DNA of 64,000 nucleotides from Symsagittifera roscoffensis (GCF_963678635.1 NC_087065.1:1862001-1926000); one strand, 5' to 3'. Shown: positions 46,953 through 58,868, numbered from the stretch's first letter. The notes: generated by a model not told the origin, from the letters alone. Numbers and translations: made by a program.

Positions 46953-46982
46953 TCAACCCTCTACTCTCATCATTAAAACCTG
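46953..46982 (-). promoter_or_regulatory. 5' splice-acceptor-like site and minimal uORF of EBP2
   Basis: CTCGTTTCAG ends at 46980, 28 bases before the EBP2 ATG, as expected for a 5' UTR intron or a spliced-leader acceptor. Between them ATGATG opens a six-codon upstream ORF whose TGA (46955-46953) ends one base before the main start codon. Such a layout can limit translation or allow reinitiation. Function is inferred only. Confidence 0.4.
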
Positions 46983-47657
46983 AAACGAGCAAGTAAAATA
47001 GAAGACCGAATAGCCAACAAACAAGAAAAACTTGCAACGAAATGATTTAACTTCACAACAAATTTCGAATTACTTTTAACAGACTTGAATTACGTATTGA
47101 CTTGAATTGAATCTCACTGGACAACACTTCGCAGCCGTGCGTTTCTGTAAACATTTAAAGCTGCCAATACCTGGACGTTACAATGCATTCATCGTTGCAG
47201 ACATTTACCAATAATTGAAAGGAACAATTCGAAACAAAAACCAAGAAGATCCGGCTGATATTTTTAAGCCTTAAATGATGCCATGGTATGAAAAAAATTC
47301 AAATGAGAATTTGTGCCAAAAATAATGCATCGACATTCCATCTCAATAACTCTTAAACAAAATTCCATACATAAGAACTGTCATTCAATACAAAGTTGTA
47401 GAAGCACAGCAAATTTACGTTCCGACCATTGAAAATGGGAACTTTTGCCTTCGGGTGTATTTTAGTGTTTCCTTTTAATTTTTTTCCACGAAAAATCAGG
47501 TACCACAAATAATCATCGGAATGAGTGCAGTTATGAACCAGATAAAAACATTTTCAGTCCTGATTCGAAAGAATTCAAAAACTTCAAAAAAAAGCCCCAG
47601 TGATGAGTTTTCGCTTTACCCGCTCGAAATTAGAGTAAGGACTTCATTTGAGTAGTG

Positions 47658-47694
47658 AAAACTTAGTTCTGGTTTCTCACTAGAACTAAGTTTT
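47658..47694. repeat. Perfect 13-bp inverted repeat
   Basis: AAAACTTAGTTCT at 47658-47670 pairs with AGAACTAAGTTTT at 47682-47694 across an 11-base spacer. Confidence 0.9.
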
Positions 47695-47849
47695 TCAAAA
47701 TAACGAAGGTCAAACTGGTTTTGGAAGAAGCTTCAAGTATCATTTTTCGGCCATAGTGTTTAAAAAATATAAAAAATTCTGCAAAATCGGAAAATAAAAA
47801 AAAATCGCTTTGTTTGTTGTTGATTTTTCGACGGAAACAGTTGGTGATT

Positions 47850-49650
47850 ATCTCAATTCACAAACCTTTTGCGTTTTTGTTTAGTTGTCTCATCAGTGAA
47901 TTAAAGAAGATTCTGAAAACAGGGTCAGGTTGAACACTTAACCTCAGAATTGATACGCTAGTTATCGAATAAATCAAAAAAGTTTCAACAAACGGTCAGC
48001 GTTTCAAAAGTATGACTGGTCTGAAGGCCCTAACGATTTACAAAATAAAAACTGGGCTCTCAAAAACAGGCAGACTTTCAACAACCTGTTTTGAAAACCT
48101 ATGACATCAGATTTGGCAGGATAGTTATCCAGAGAAGTCCAAAAACGATCATCGAATCAAAATTCGACCTTTTCGAGAATCATAGCTTTTCTTTTAAAAA
48201 AAATTGGCCACTTTTGCAGAAAAACTCCAGTAATCTGTAATTTCGATTGAGCCCGAACACTCTAATATGGAGAATAGTTCTTGAAAACAAAGTACTCAAA
48301 AATTAGTCAAAAATCAAACTTTTGAACTTTCCAGCGGCCATGATTTTTTGGTGTCAAAAAAATTGGGCGTAATCGCGTATGCAAAGGAATTTTCCATAAC
48401 CCGTTCTTTTGATTCAACTCAAAATCAAATGGGTGAGCATTTTTCGAGAAGATTCAAAAAAGTTTTAAAAAAATGGTCGAAAACACGAAAATTTGAATTT
48501 TTCAGGGCGATAACTTTTTGTGTAAATTTTCTGTGAGTGGCCACTAAAGCAGGGAAAATTCCCACTACCCGTTATCTTCTTGAAACCACCGTATCAGATG
48601 TAAGCGGTTGGTTTTCGAGAAAAATTTAAAAAATTCATTAAACGGACAAAAGTTTTCAAAAACGGCCTGAAGACTTTCTAAATTTCGAATAGTTTTTTTT
48701 TCGTTAAAAAATAGGTTGTGGCGATTTAAGCAGAGAATATCCTTAAAACCGGGTTTCTCGATTGAACACAACCTGAGAATTGAATTTGCACGGTAGTTTT
48801 CGCTTAAAGTCAAAAAATTACCAAAAACTGTCAAAGTTTCAAAACTTTATCTTGTTAAAGTACATAAATTTTTTCTCAAGTAAACTGGTCATAGCCAATT
48901 TTGAAGTTAGGCTATCGACAGCATGTTGTTTTGATTAAACCTATGATATCAGACTTGGCAGGATAATTAGCGAGAAAAGTCCAAAAAACGGTTAGCAAAT
49001 CGAAAACTTGACAAACCGAGAATCATAGCTTTTTGTGTGAAAAAACAGGTAGTTGCCGCTTATGCCGAAGGGACTCACGCAACCTGTTATTTCCATGGGA
49101 AGGTAGTTCTCCCGAAAAGTCAAAAACTTCTTCAGAAAAGTCAAAAACCGATAAAAAAACAAAATTTTGACTTTTCAGATGACCACATTTTTCGGTGTCA
49201 GAAAAACTTGAGCGTAGCCGCATAAACAATTGAGCTTCTAATAACCCGTTTTTTGAATTGAACCCAAAATCTCAGATATAGCAGGAGATTTTTTGAGAAA
49301 GTTCAAAAAGTTTAGCAAACAGTCAGAAAAACCAAAATTTGACTTTTCCGATGGCGATAACTTTTTGTGTAAGATCTTGTGAGCAGCCGCTAATGCAGAT
49401 GAGTTTCGCATTCGCACTACCCGTTCATTCAAAAGAAGCCACGATATCAGATTTGAGAGTTTAGTTTTCGAGAAATGTCAAAAAGATTCACACAATGCTC
49501 AAAAATCAAAAATTTGACTATTCCGAGGGCCATAACTTTGTGTGAAAAAATGGGCGTAGCCGCATATGCAGGAAGCTTATCAACGCCGTTATATTCATTA
49601 AAATCAAATACTCAGTTTAGAGAGGGACATTTTTCGAGGGGTAGTTTTGA
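47850..49650. repeat. Degenerate ~170-bp tandem array
   Basis: A landmark (AACTTTTTGTGTGAAAAAA-like, followed by GGGCGTAGCCGC-like) recurs near 48195, 48347, 48516, 48697, 48860, 49029, 49189, 49363 and 49533. A second landmark (CATAACCCGTT...TTGATT-like) recurs at matching steps. Steps range from about 150 to 180 bases, close to nucleosome length. Segments at 48095 and 48937 are clearly more alike than neighbours, 842 bases apart or five monomers, hinting at a higher-order repeat. Confidence 0.7.
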
Positions 49651-49989
49651 GAGTGGCAGAAAATGAAAAAACAACGACAACTTCGAGGGAAATTTCTCCT
49701 AGGAGAAGCCCATTGCCAAATTGGTTCAATGATTCCCCTACAGACTTTTTCGAAGGCTGTAGACATAGGGGTCAACTAAAAAGAGACTCTGGCTGCGTAT
49801 GTAGGGACAGAGGGGAGCAGAGGTCTTTCAGTTGGTACACTTTTTTGAAAATCAGCAGATGGTTCTGAGGAAAACTTTAGTTTTTCCAATAAATTTGAAA
49901 ATAGTTTTCCATAACCAAAAAAAGAAATTCAACAAACCGATTGGTTAGCATACAATCAATTTGAAAAGTGCACAGGTGAGTGTTAAAAT

Positions 49990-50450
49990 TAGGTTTCTCT
50001 CGAAACTATCTAAAATAAATGCATTAGGCCGATGAAAATTGGGCCGAAATAGTTTCAGCCCAAGAATTATTTTTAGTGGAACAAAAAAAAAACAAAGAAG
50101 GCAATACGAAGTCAAGGTAAGTAAAACTACAAATTGTAGTACATCAAACACTAAAAAGCAACAAAAAAATTGCTGGCAGCAAAAAAACTATTCCAAGATG
50201 CGACAATTAGGACGACAACAGATAAGCAGACAAATAATTGGCCGGCAATTTTATTTGACAGAATATTTCCCGTTTGAAAAAATAGGCCCTGGTCAGATTC
50301 AACACTGGAACTTTGCCCTCACAGGCACATTCAATATCTCCTGGCTAAGTTGACCGGGAACGCATGGAAGTGATTCTGTTAAACAAGTTGCTAACCCGAG
50401 AAAAAAGTCTATATCCCGGTTTGACAACGCTTGCTAATCGCAAGCGTAAA
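49990..50450 (-). mobile_element. Type S SINE-like copy with variant terminal hairpin
   Basis: It is paralogous to 44870-45290. It ends with the hairpin ACGCTTGC-TAATC-GCAAGCGT at 50427-50447, which keeps all eight pairs but has a G:C flipped relative to the 29.3-kb copy. The tRNA-like B box is partly deleted. Confidence 0.7.
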
Positions 50451-51589
50451 AAATAGAAAATACTTTTGAAAAAAATAAGCGAAAAAGAAAAAAGGTCATT
50501 TTTTCAAAGAAAAATCAGCTAAAAGTAACATGAAAAAAGTCCAAAACTATCTACAAAAATTTCAAAAGACATAATTCTCAAGCAGCCTTAACAAGAATTG
50601 AGATCAATGACAGAGCGGCAACTAAGGCAAAAAAACTTGGGTAGACCCTCGTAAGACCGAAATTGAAACTGTAGACATCAAAAATATTCCAGCTATGAAA
50701 TTTTTGAATTAAAATTTTCCATACTTATCCCTCCTGAAACAGGAAAAGGATGACAAACAATTGGATTTTGAAACTGCGCAATATAAGTTGATTTGCAATG
50801 TAACTAAAAATTTGTATTACAAGATATTGAATAGAAAAAGGAAGTCTTTTTTTTTCAAAAAAATTAAGCTGAAAAAAAACTCAAAGTAAAAAAAATGTGT
50901 TTTAAAATTTCATAGTTTGGTCTCGGACGATGATCATAGACAGCCAAAAAATAACTAAACAAAAGTGGAAAAAATCAATCTACCAAAAAGTTCATAGCTT
51001 TGTCTCGGACGATGTTCATAAACAGCCCTAACATGCATTGAGAATCAATGACCGAGTGGCAACTGAAGCGAAAAAAACTTGGGCTAAAGCTAAGCCGAAA
51101 ACAAAACAGTGCAAAATTTTCACGGCCAATTCCTTCTGAAACAGGCAACAACATTCAAAACAATTCGCTCTCAAAACTGCGCAGCATAAGTTGACCAAGC
51201 CAATATAACATACGCCAATCCCGGTTTACCAAAAAAAAGCAAAAAAAATTAATAATTAAAAATCATAGTTGGTAAAAATACAAACTCCGCAGCAACTTTT
51301 ACACAAGTTCGCACCACTTGCAATTGAACACAAACTTAAAAACACAAGAAATAAAAATATGGCAAACGTTGAAAAAAACTAGTTCTACCAAAAAATGAAA
51401 TTTTCGTATGTCTCGATAGAAGACCACGAAAAATAGCCGGCAATCTTTGATCAGACACAAGGTGGGCAGCAAAAAAAATTATAAACAATCTTTAGTTTTA
51501 AGTCCCACCTGAGACTAGAACGAAAAACACTAGCATTTTCGACTACAAAAGAAGTTGTCTACAGAGAGAGAAAAGAAAAATCTGAGAAT

Positions 51590-51968
51590 CAGAGCTGTGA
51601 CAACTAAGCCGACAATCTTTAAGCAGACACCTGTTGGGCCGAAAGTTGCTTACAGGTCAAACAAGAATTTTGATGTGGCAACTAAGCTGACAAAATTTTA
51701 GCAGAATAACGGAAGACCAACCGTTCAATTTTTACCAACTTTTTTTTTCAATTGGATATATAATAAAAAAAAGGTCGGACCGAGAGTCGAACCCCAGATC
51801 TTAGGGTACAAAAGCGACGGCGTTAACTCTAGGCCTAGTATGAAGGAATCTGGAGGTTGCGAAGTTTCAATAAAAAAGCAAGTTGAAGAAAAGTTAAAAC
51901 GTGTAAGAAAAGTTGTTCGCTAGAAAAAGTGTTGTTCCCGATTTCAAGACACTAGCTCTCGCAAGTGT
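51590..51968 (-). mobile_element. Type S SINE-like copy
   Basis: It carries ACTAAGCCGACAATCTTTAAGCAGACA, GGTCGGACCGAGAGTCGAACCCCAGATC (reverse B box), GTTAACTCTAGGCC and the hairpin ACACTAGC-TCTC-GCAAGTGT at 51949-51968 with one mismatch. Confidence 0.65.
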
Positions 51969-53271
51969 AAAAATACTTGATTTTGTCTAAGAGGAATTTT
52001 AATCTCAAAATAACGCAAAATAAGTTCATTATGCCATATAATGTAGGTTGAAAGGTAAGCTGATAATGTAAGCTGAAACATAAAAAAAAATTAAATTAAA
52101 AATCAGACTTGGTAAAATGACAAGTTACAAACTTTCAACAAGAGCAAAAAAACCAAAATCAAAATAAAATCTATGCTTAACAAAAAGCCGAAATAACAGA
52201 AAAAAATTCGGGAAAATAACCGACGGAAACTAGGCCGAAAACAACGCAACCGAAAAAAATCTTAACTTTTTCAATAAAACTATTTTAAAACAAACTAACA
52301 CCGGAACCTGGAAAAAAGTCCAGTACCCATTGCAAAACCCTTGTTTATCGCAAAGGTAATTATCATGAAAACTTTGAATCAAAAATTTAAAAACCCCAGC
52401 TTTGGAAAAGAACCGTTTGAAAAGTTTACCAGATTATTACATTTGAAAATCAGCCGACAGAAATTAGGACGAAAACCACAAACCCACATGAAGTACATGA
52501 GGACGAAACCCACATGAAGTACAACAAAAGTTTTGAATTTTCAAGAAATTGAGCATGCCAGCCTTTGAGCATGTCTGCAGAAAGGGTTAAAAAAGTTGTT
52601 TACGAGAAAAAGTCTAATTCTCGATAACTAGTCACTGAACAAAATTCAAAACTTTTCTGAAAAAAAAATTTAAAAAACGCAACCTATATTTCAGTCTTCG
52701 CTGCGTTTATTAAATAATAAAAACGTTACTGCTCAACATAGCTGGTTATTTTAATCACTTTTTCCTCCGATTCAACAACATTCAAGTCAATAACTATAAC
52801 TTAGTTGTAAAATAACACTTTGACGCAAGCACAAATTATATTGAAAATGCAGAAACCGGAATCATAAATTAAAAAACCGAAACAATCAAGGAACGCAATA
52901 AACTTCGGTGGATCCAGAATATGCAGCTTGAATTAAGAAGTTGTCAACAACTGTACATTTAACAATTTTGAAGAAGAAACTCGGTTGACAGAAACTCAAA
53001 TATACCATCGAAAATAAAAACACTTTACAAGAAAAGATACGCTAGCGGAAAAATTTTTAGGCTGTCTAAACTGCAAAAAAAAACATGCAAATACATTAAA
53101 TTCTTGAATTTAAGTCGAGATATATAAACCATATATAAAATCAGTCGAAAGCAGACACAAAATGGAAAAAACTGATATTTTTTCTGAACAAATTTTCATT
53201 TAATCTTAGCTTAGATGGAAAACTTATCAAAAAGCACTATCAAAACAGAAAAAAAAACTTGAAAATGTGAT

Positions 53272-53808
53272 ACAGAGGCGAAGCAGAGCTTCGCATCACT
53301 TGCCATACAACACAAACATAGAAACATCGAAAAAATGAATTATGTTGAAAAAACTAGGTCTATCAAAACTTAAAAATAGAAGTTCAATTTAGGCAAAGAT
53401 GTCAGACATTTGGACATTGAATTCGCAACGAAACGAAACTTGCGAAGAGGCAACAAGGCCGACAATCTTTTTTGAGCAGACAAGTGTACAGCAATTGAAG
53501 TTGCACCTTCAAAGAAATTTCCTTACGAGCAAGAAAAATCTGTGATGAGGCAATTAAGCCGACAATCTTTGAGCAGACAAAAGTTGAGCCAAAAGAACTC
53601 AATTGCATACATAGTAAAAAAAAACAAGGCCCGGCCGCGACTGAAACCTTAGCGTTCAAAGTCGATGGGGTTACCTCTAGGTCAAGTGGGAACGAACCTG
53701 GAAGTTATTAAGATTCTATAATATAGCAAGTTGAAAATCTGTGAGAAAAATTGTTTACCAAAAAAAAAGTTTAACTCCCGATTACAAGACAGTTGCTCAC
53801 GCAAGTGC
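53272..53808 (-). mobile_element. SINE-like copy retaining both terminal hairpins
   Basis: It opens with GCGAAGC-AGA-GCTTCGC just after ACAGAG at about 53274, has AATTAAGCCGACAATCTTTGAGCAGAC and a tRNA-like segment (GGCCCGGCCGCGACTGAAACC, GGGGTTACCTCTAGG), and ends with a weaker hairpin at 53789-53808. It shows that the two hairpins are opposite ends of one element of roughly 540 bases. Confidence 0.65.
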
Positions 53809-56329
53809 AAGCACTAAAGCTTGAACGGTTCATTTTAAGCTGCTTCTGAAATTCTCAAAAATAAAAATTTCCCAACACTTTGAATCGATCCCGAGACCTC
53901 CAGATTAGTAGCTGTTGTTGCCACAAGAATATAATCAGTCGTTTTTTAGTAATTGGTAGGATAATTTGAGTCAGGCTATTGACATTAGTATATCAATTTG
54001 ATATTACAAACTCTTCTTTCGAAGAGAGGAAAGGAACTTTGGATTCAGGTAGTTTCCTTTCCAGCCAATTTAGACTACCTCAAAGAAAGCTCACAGGAGT
54101 CAAAAGTTATATCATAGAAAAAGCCTTTTGGTGGTGATTCGGATACCAAACAAAAATTTAAAAAAGCTTTAAAAAACTGGCAGTCAAACTAGAGGGAAAA
54201 TGAAATAATTTAAACTTGATTTTCTTATTCGTTATTTTATAAGGAATTTTTCTCCACTTTTGAATTTCCTTTCTTAAATCATCTACCTCGAAAATTTAAT
54301 GCTACTTGCACAGCAACCAGCTATCATTTACTTGCCAAGTTTCATTGATAGTTATATCGCGATTGATGGGAGGGGATGTTGTATTTCTTTTAAGAATTTG
54401 TGCATGCATAAAAAATAGCTTATGAATTTGAGATGGTCCGCCAAGATCTGTCTGTTATTTGTAACTATCTCAGTGGATCTTTCTAAATTGTCTTGCTACA
54501 TTTGCATTAATATTCAAAAAAAATTTAAATCGGCGAGCATTTAACGATGCAATCGAACTGTGCAATGATATGTGCATGAATTGAATTGGAAAAAGGCTCG
54601 TCCATTCATACATAGCTCAGCTTGGTTGAACAATCAGACACAATTTTCAGAGAATTGTTTTGACATAATCACGGTGTTATAATTTCTCTAATAACACTTC
54701 AATTTCGTAATTTCTTCCTAGCCCAGCTACTTAATAATCGTTACCCGATCAACTCGCAAAAAGACAATTAAGGAAAAGCGACAGCTCGTAAGATTTGAAC
54801 ATCAATTTCGGTTAACGGTCTTTTGTTCCGAGTTGTTTTACTTTGCGATTTGCCGTTTTACATTAATAACCTAGCAAAAAGTAGTGTTTTGCATGTTATT
54901 AATATGTATTTAATGCCAAATTATTGGCAATATCGATGACTTTGAGCAATTTCATCTGTCAAAAACTAAACCTTTTTAGGGTTAACTAACTTTTTGGAAA
55001 CGGTTTTTACGTGTTGAAATTGGTGGGAAACTAAAATGAGCAATTTTAGATTAATAAACCCCCTTCAGATTCGTTGACTGAAAAGGATAGTGCCAACAAT
55101 TTGGCATTAACTATATAATAGATTGATTTTATTTAAGTCAGTGACATCGTCAATAAGTGGCTGGTATAAATTTTTGTTCTATTTTTTTCTCTGTTTTGCA
55201 ATTTTCTTGGTGCTGTTTAGCATGAATGAGTTTGTTTGCACTATCGGGGACAACTTAGAAAGCAACTAAATTAAACGTTGTAGTTCTTTTTTCAACTTTT
55301 AAGTGTATTTTCTCTTGTGGTGCTGTAATAGACGTATAAATAATGTTTTACTAAGTGTACTTACTTTGTTTCTGGTAGACCCTGAAAAGGCATAGAAAAA
55401 ATCATCTAACCCCTCCGTATCATAAAATGTCGTCACTCACTATATGTATGATTGGGGTTAGGAAATTGGACGACAAGCAAATTATACGTGACCAACAAAA
55501 ACGAATGTAGACGTTAAATTGTTTTTGCAAAACTAGCATTTTAGACGGAAAGCAAAGGGCTAACAAAACTTATTGCCCAAAACAAATTTTCATATTTACA
55601 AAAATAGTGTATGATCCCATTGCATATCAAATATATTTATCACAATTGATTTATAAAATGTTAATTTCAAGATTATAAAACATTTTTGAAATGCATAAAT
55701 TATACAACTGCGGCATGTGAAAAATGCGATGTGAAAATTGCGAAATGTGAAAAGTTGATTTGCATTTCAGAAAGCTGAACGAAAGTTAATTGTAGTCTGT
55801 AAACAAATTTCAGACACGAACAATACAATTACGTCAAATTTCCCATATTTGTAATTTTGCATCGACGTCCAAAATTCGTTTTTGTTGGTCACGTCTAATT
55901 TGCTTTTCGTCTAATTTCCTAGGCCCCATGTATGATATTTGAGAAGAAAACTTTTTCTTTCTTTTCTCGCATACAATGGATCTTCTTTCCGCCCTATCTA
56001 AGGTACCTCATGGAAAAATGGAAGGTGTTAAAAGCGGTGTCAAATTAAAACCCATTGGCCGTAATTTGGATTCCAAAAAAATGTCAAGAAAAAATGGAAT
56101 ATCTAGAATATCAGTCAATTGTCTTCGTAACTTTGCTATAGTGCCTTGCTGTTTTAACTTTTGACCACACACTCTAATAGTAAATACCAGTTAGCACTGA
56201 ATCGTTTTACTGAAGAGATTTAAACATATGCTATTAAAAAATATAGAGTTTGAGCAGTTCAGAGATACTAGCGTGTAACGCGCCTCCGGTGCTTCGAATT
56301 TTTCACAACTCATGAAAAACCGCATATAT

Positions 56330-56640
56330 TGGAAACCAGATCTGCAGGCTTTTACTGCACTCTGACAGCACCCAATTATATGGTTGGTAATTTCATATTT
56401 TATAATTTTTTTAAATTCCTATTTTCCGTCAAATCTCGAAAACGTCAAATCTGAGTAGCCATTTTTAGAGGCCAGATTTAGAACTCCAGGGAGTACTCTA
56501 GCAGCACCCTATTACAGGTTGGGATATTTCAATCTAGTGAATTTTTCTAAAGGATATGGAGTTTCAAATTTTCAAAACAAAATTTGATTCACTTTTTGAA
56601 AAAAAAATCACAAAAAACGTCATATCTCGAAAACTTCAAG
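56330..56640. repeat. Short tandem duplication
   Basis: Two diverged units share CCAGAT, a CTCTGACAGCACCC/CTCTAGCAGCACCC block, a GGTTGG and a closing GTCAAATCTCGAAAACGTCAAA-like sequence. Confidence 0.55.
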
Positions 56641-56979
56641 GATTTGAGCAGTCATAATTGGAGCCAGGTGATATAAAAAAGTGATAGTAAAGATAAAAAA
56701 GAACGATAGAAAAAGAAAAAAACAGAAGATAAAAATGATAGAAAAAAATTAAAAAAAGATAGGAGACAGAAAAAAGACAAAAAAATGGAAAAAAAGCTGG
56801 AAAAAAAGAAAATATCAAAAAAGAAGGCTCGAAAAAAAATAGAGAAACCAGATTAAAAAATTGGAGACAACCGTTTGACAGTAAAACTACTTTGAGCTGA
56901 ATCGTCGAAACCAAATAGAAAATTAAAAAATTAGGAGACGGGTAGACAGACATAATCAAATCATTTAAAGCAAGTATAC

Positions 56980-57215
56980 AGACAGACAGACAGACTTAAT
57001 TTGGCCTCGAAAAAATTACTGAAAAACAAATGACCTTGCGGAAAACTAATTGAAAAATTTTCTCAAGCATTGCAATATATGATATAGTTTAATTATGAAA
57101 AAGTTCTTTCGTTAAACATGCAAAACTATTATGCTTAAACATGGGAGATAGCTGTCACTCGCATTTAAATATAGTATAGATAGATATAGATAAAGATAGA
57201 TAGATAGATAGTTGT
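56980..57215. repeat. GACA and GATA microsatellites
   Basis: A run of CAGA/GACA units lies at about 56979-56996 and GATA units lie at about 57170-57210. Confidence 0.85.
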
Positions 57216-57754
57216 GCGATATAACTCGCATAATAACACAATCTCAAAGAAAAAAAACTCCATGTTTTTGATTCTTCCTATGTTAATCACCTTTAAAAAG
57301 AACACTGACTCTCAGTACTTGCTTCAAAGATTATTCATTAATGATTAACCATTGGATTAATAAATTATCCCAAAAAAAAATTAGCGAAAAAATATTTAAG
57401 CTAAAATTGTAACTGACATGGTTCTCATAATGCAACTCACTCGCGCGTATCTGAATTATTTTATGTTACCTGGATTTCCGCAGAAACAACTTCCAAGTTA
57501 ACAGTTATTCTCCAACAACAACCTTGCACGGCATAAGATTTGTGTTTAAGATAGCGGATTATTAACGTATTTTAGATCTTTTCAAGTCATTTATGATAAT
57601 ATTTCAGCCAGAGTACGTAAGTTACTCCAGGTGGCTTGATGACCTAGAATCGACCACTTGACTTATTTCTGAGAAAAAGTACCGCGGAAACATCTTAATT
57701 CATCAGATCAAGTTTAGAATGATGAAACAAAATGGAACACAAAATGTAAACATT

Positions 57755-58204
57755 TTATCGGTAACTCTTCTGGTATCTGGCCCTGGCACCAGGACCTCCA
57801 AATTTTTTGGGTTCTCGTCTTCTGGGGTCTGCCACCAATAGAGACTTGTCATACATGATGAGTTGTTTCCTGACCATTTGCTTTTTGTTTTCATCAGAAA
57901 CTTTACCAGTATACGCCACAAGAGCCTTGCCAATAGCTTGACGAATTGCATAAATCTTCGCCACGTGTCCTCCGCCGTTAACTCGAACTCGGATATCTAC
58001 TTTCGGGTAGAGGCTGACAGCTGTCAGCAACCTGATTGGTTCAAGAAGTTTAAGTTGCAGGCATTTAGGCTCGATCATGTCCAGAGGTCGTCCATTCACT
58101 CTGATCATACCAGTGCCTTCCTTGCAGTGTGCAACAGCTGTTGCTGTCTTTTTCCGGCCAAAAACTTGCACCACGTTGGCATTTGCGGCTTGAGGTTGAC
58201 TCAT
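57755..58204 (-). CDS. RPS16: 40S ribosomal protein S16 (uS9)
   Basis: One uninterrupted exon encodes 149 residues, close to 146 in human. uS9 sits in the head of the small ribosomal subunit and its C-terminal tail reaches the P-site tRNA. Diagnostic blocks are [64 protein letters not shown] and the invariant end [17 protein letters not shown]. The start chosen is the Met at 58204; an upstream in-frame Met at 58225 adds seven residues not expected for the family. A TTTTTAAG splice-acceptor-like site lies 8 bases before this ATG. The middle ([23 protein letters not shown]) diverges from vertebrates, but the frame is intact. No poly(A) tail or flanking repeats are seen, so a processed pseudogene is unlikely. 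Confidence 0.93.
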   Translation of the reverse strand: MSQPQAANANVVQVFGRKKTATAVAHCKEGTGMIRVNGRPLDMIEPKCLQLKLLEPIRLLTAVSLYPKVDIRVRVNGGGHVAKIYAIRQAIGKALVAYTGKVSDENKKQMVRKQLIMYDKSLLVADPRRREPKKFGGPGARARYQKSYR

Positions 58205-58868
58205 TTTGACTCTTAAAAATATCATCTAATATTGATCTCCGCAGAAATTGATTTTTGTAAGTGCTAATAGAACCTTACAAAATATCAGCTAAAATTATGT
58301 AAACCTTGTCTGCCGCAGTGATAACATCTCAGCTACCCATATGGATAAACTCATTGATCCAGTCATACATAATCGTTGGCTTCCGGATGCAATCAGGAAG
58401 ATCTATGGGAAATTACTACACAGATGAGGCCAAGAATCGTAATTTTCGAACATAGCCATCATAAAGGTGGATAAAAATCTCAAGGAAACCGAAGAAATTA
58501 TTCATTTTACCATTTGTTTCTAGTTTTTGTTCCGACCATGGTTATTTCAGCGAACCAGGTCAGAAATTATACTAGTGGACAAAATTAAGCGCAAATTCAG
58601 GATTTTACTCTCCAAAGGACCTATTTTCAATGTCCGTTTTGGACAAAACTTCCTGCGAAATTCAGTGAAACTCTTACATAGACCAAGAGCATTTGGGTTT
58701 GAACGTCTTACGCCAGGTGAAAAAAAAACGTAATGCAGACGAAGAAATCTGACATTTTCAGACCCGGATTACATTGATAAGTCATTGAAAACAAAAATTG
58801 GTAGTTTCATAGATAGTAGCTTCGATCATTTGCTCATGGTGTATGTAACTTATTAAATAGTTTCATAT
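58205..58868. other. Upstream region of RPS16
   Basis: This should hold the RPS16 promoter and any 5' UTR intron. I see no TATA box at a clear position. The plus-strand open frame at 58527-58733 has no recognisable product. Confidence 0.4.

Larger units (their letters stand above)
46983..57754. other. Long intergenic stretch: satellite-like array, SINEs, microsatellites
   Basis: No convincing gene is found in nearly 11 kb. The stretch contains reversed family D DNA (47400-47640), a 13-bp hairpin (47658-47694), the 170-bp tandem array (47850-49650), type S SINE copies (49990-50450, 51590-51970, 53272-53830), a quieter region (53.9-56 kb), short tandem duplications (56330-56640) and GACA/GATA microsatellites (56980-57210). 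An ATG with a donor-like AAG|GTACCT at 55976-56003 is not supported by a downstream exon. Confidence 0.6.

Noticed and set aside
47850-49650. CRISPR-like regular spacing
   Set aside because: Repeats are degenerate across their whole ~170-base length without short conserved repeats and unique spacers, and this is animal DNA. It is a tandem array.
55976-56164. Possible first exon with ATG and donor-like AAG|GTACCT
   Set aside because: The pyrimidine-rich leader is attractive, but only nine codons precede the donor and no downstream plus-strand exon fits.
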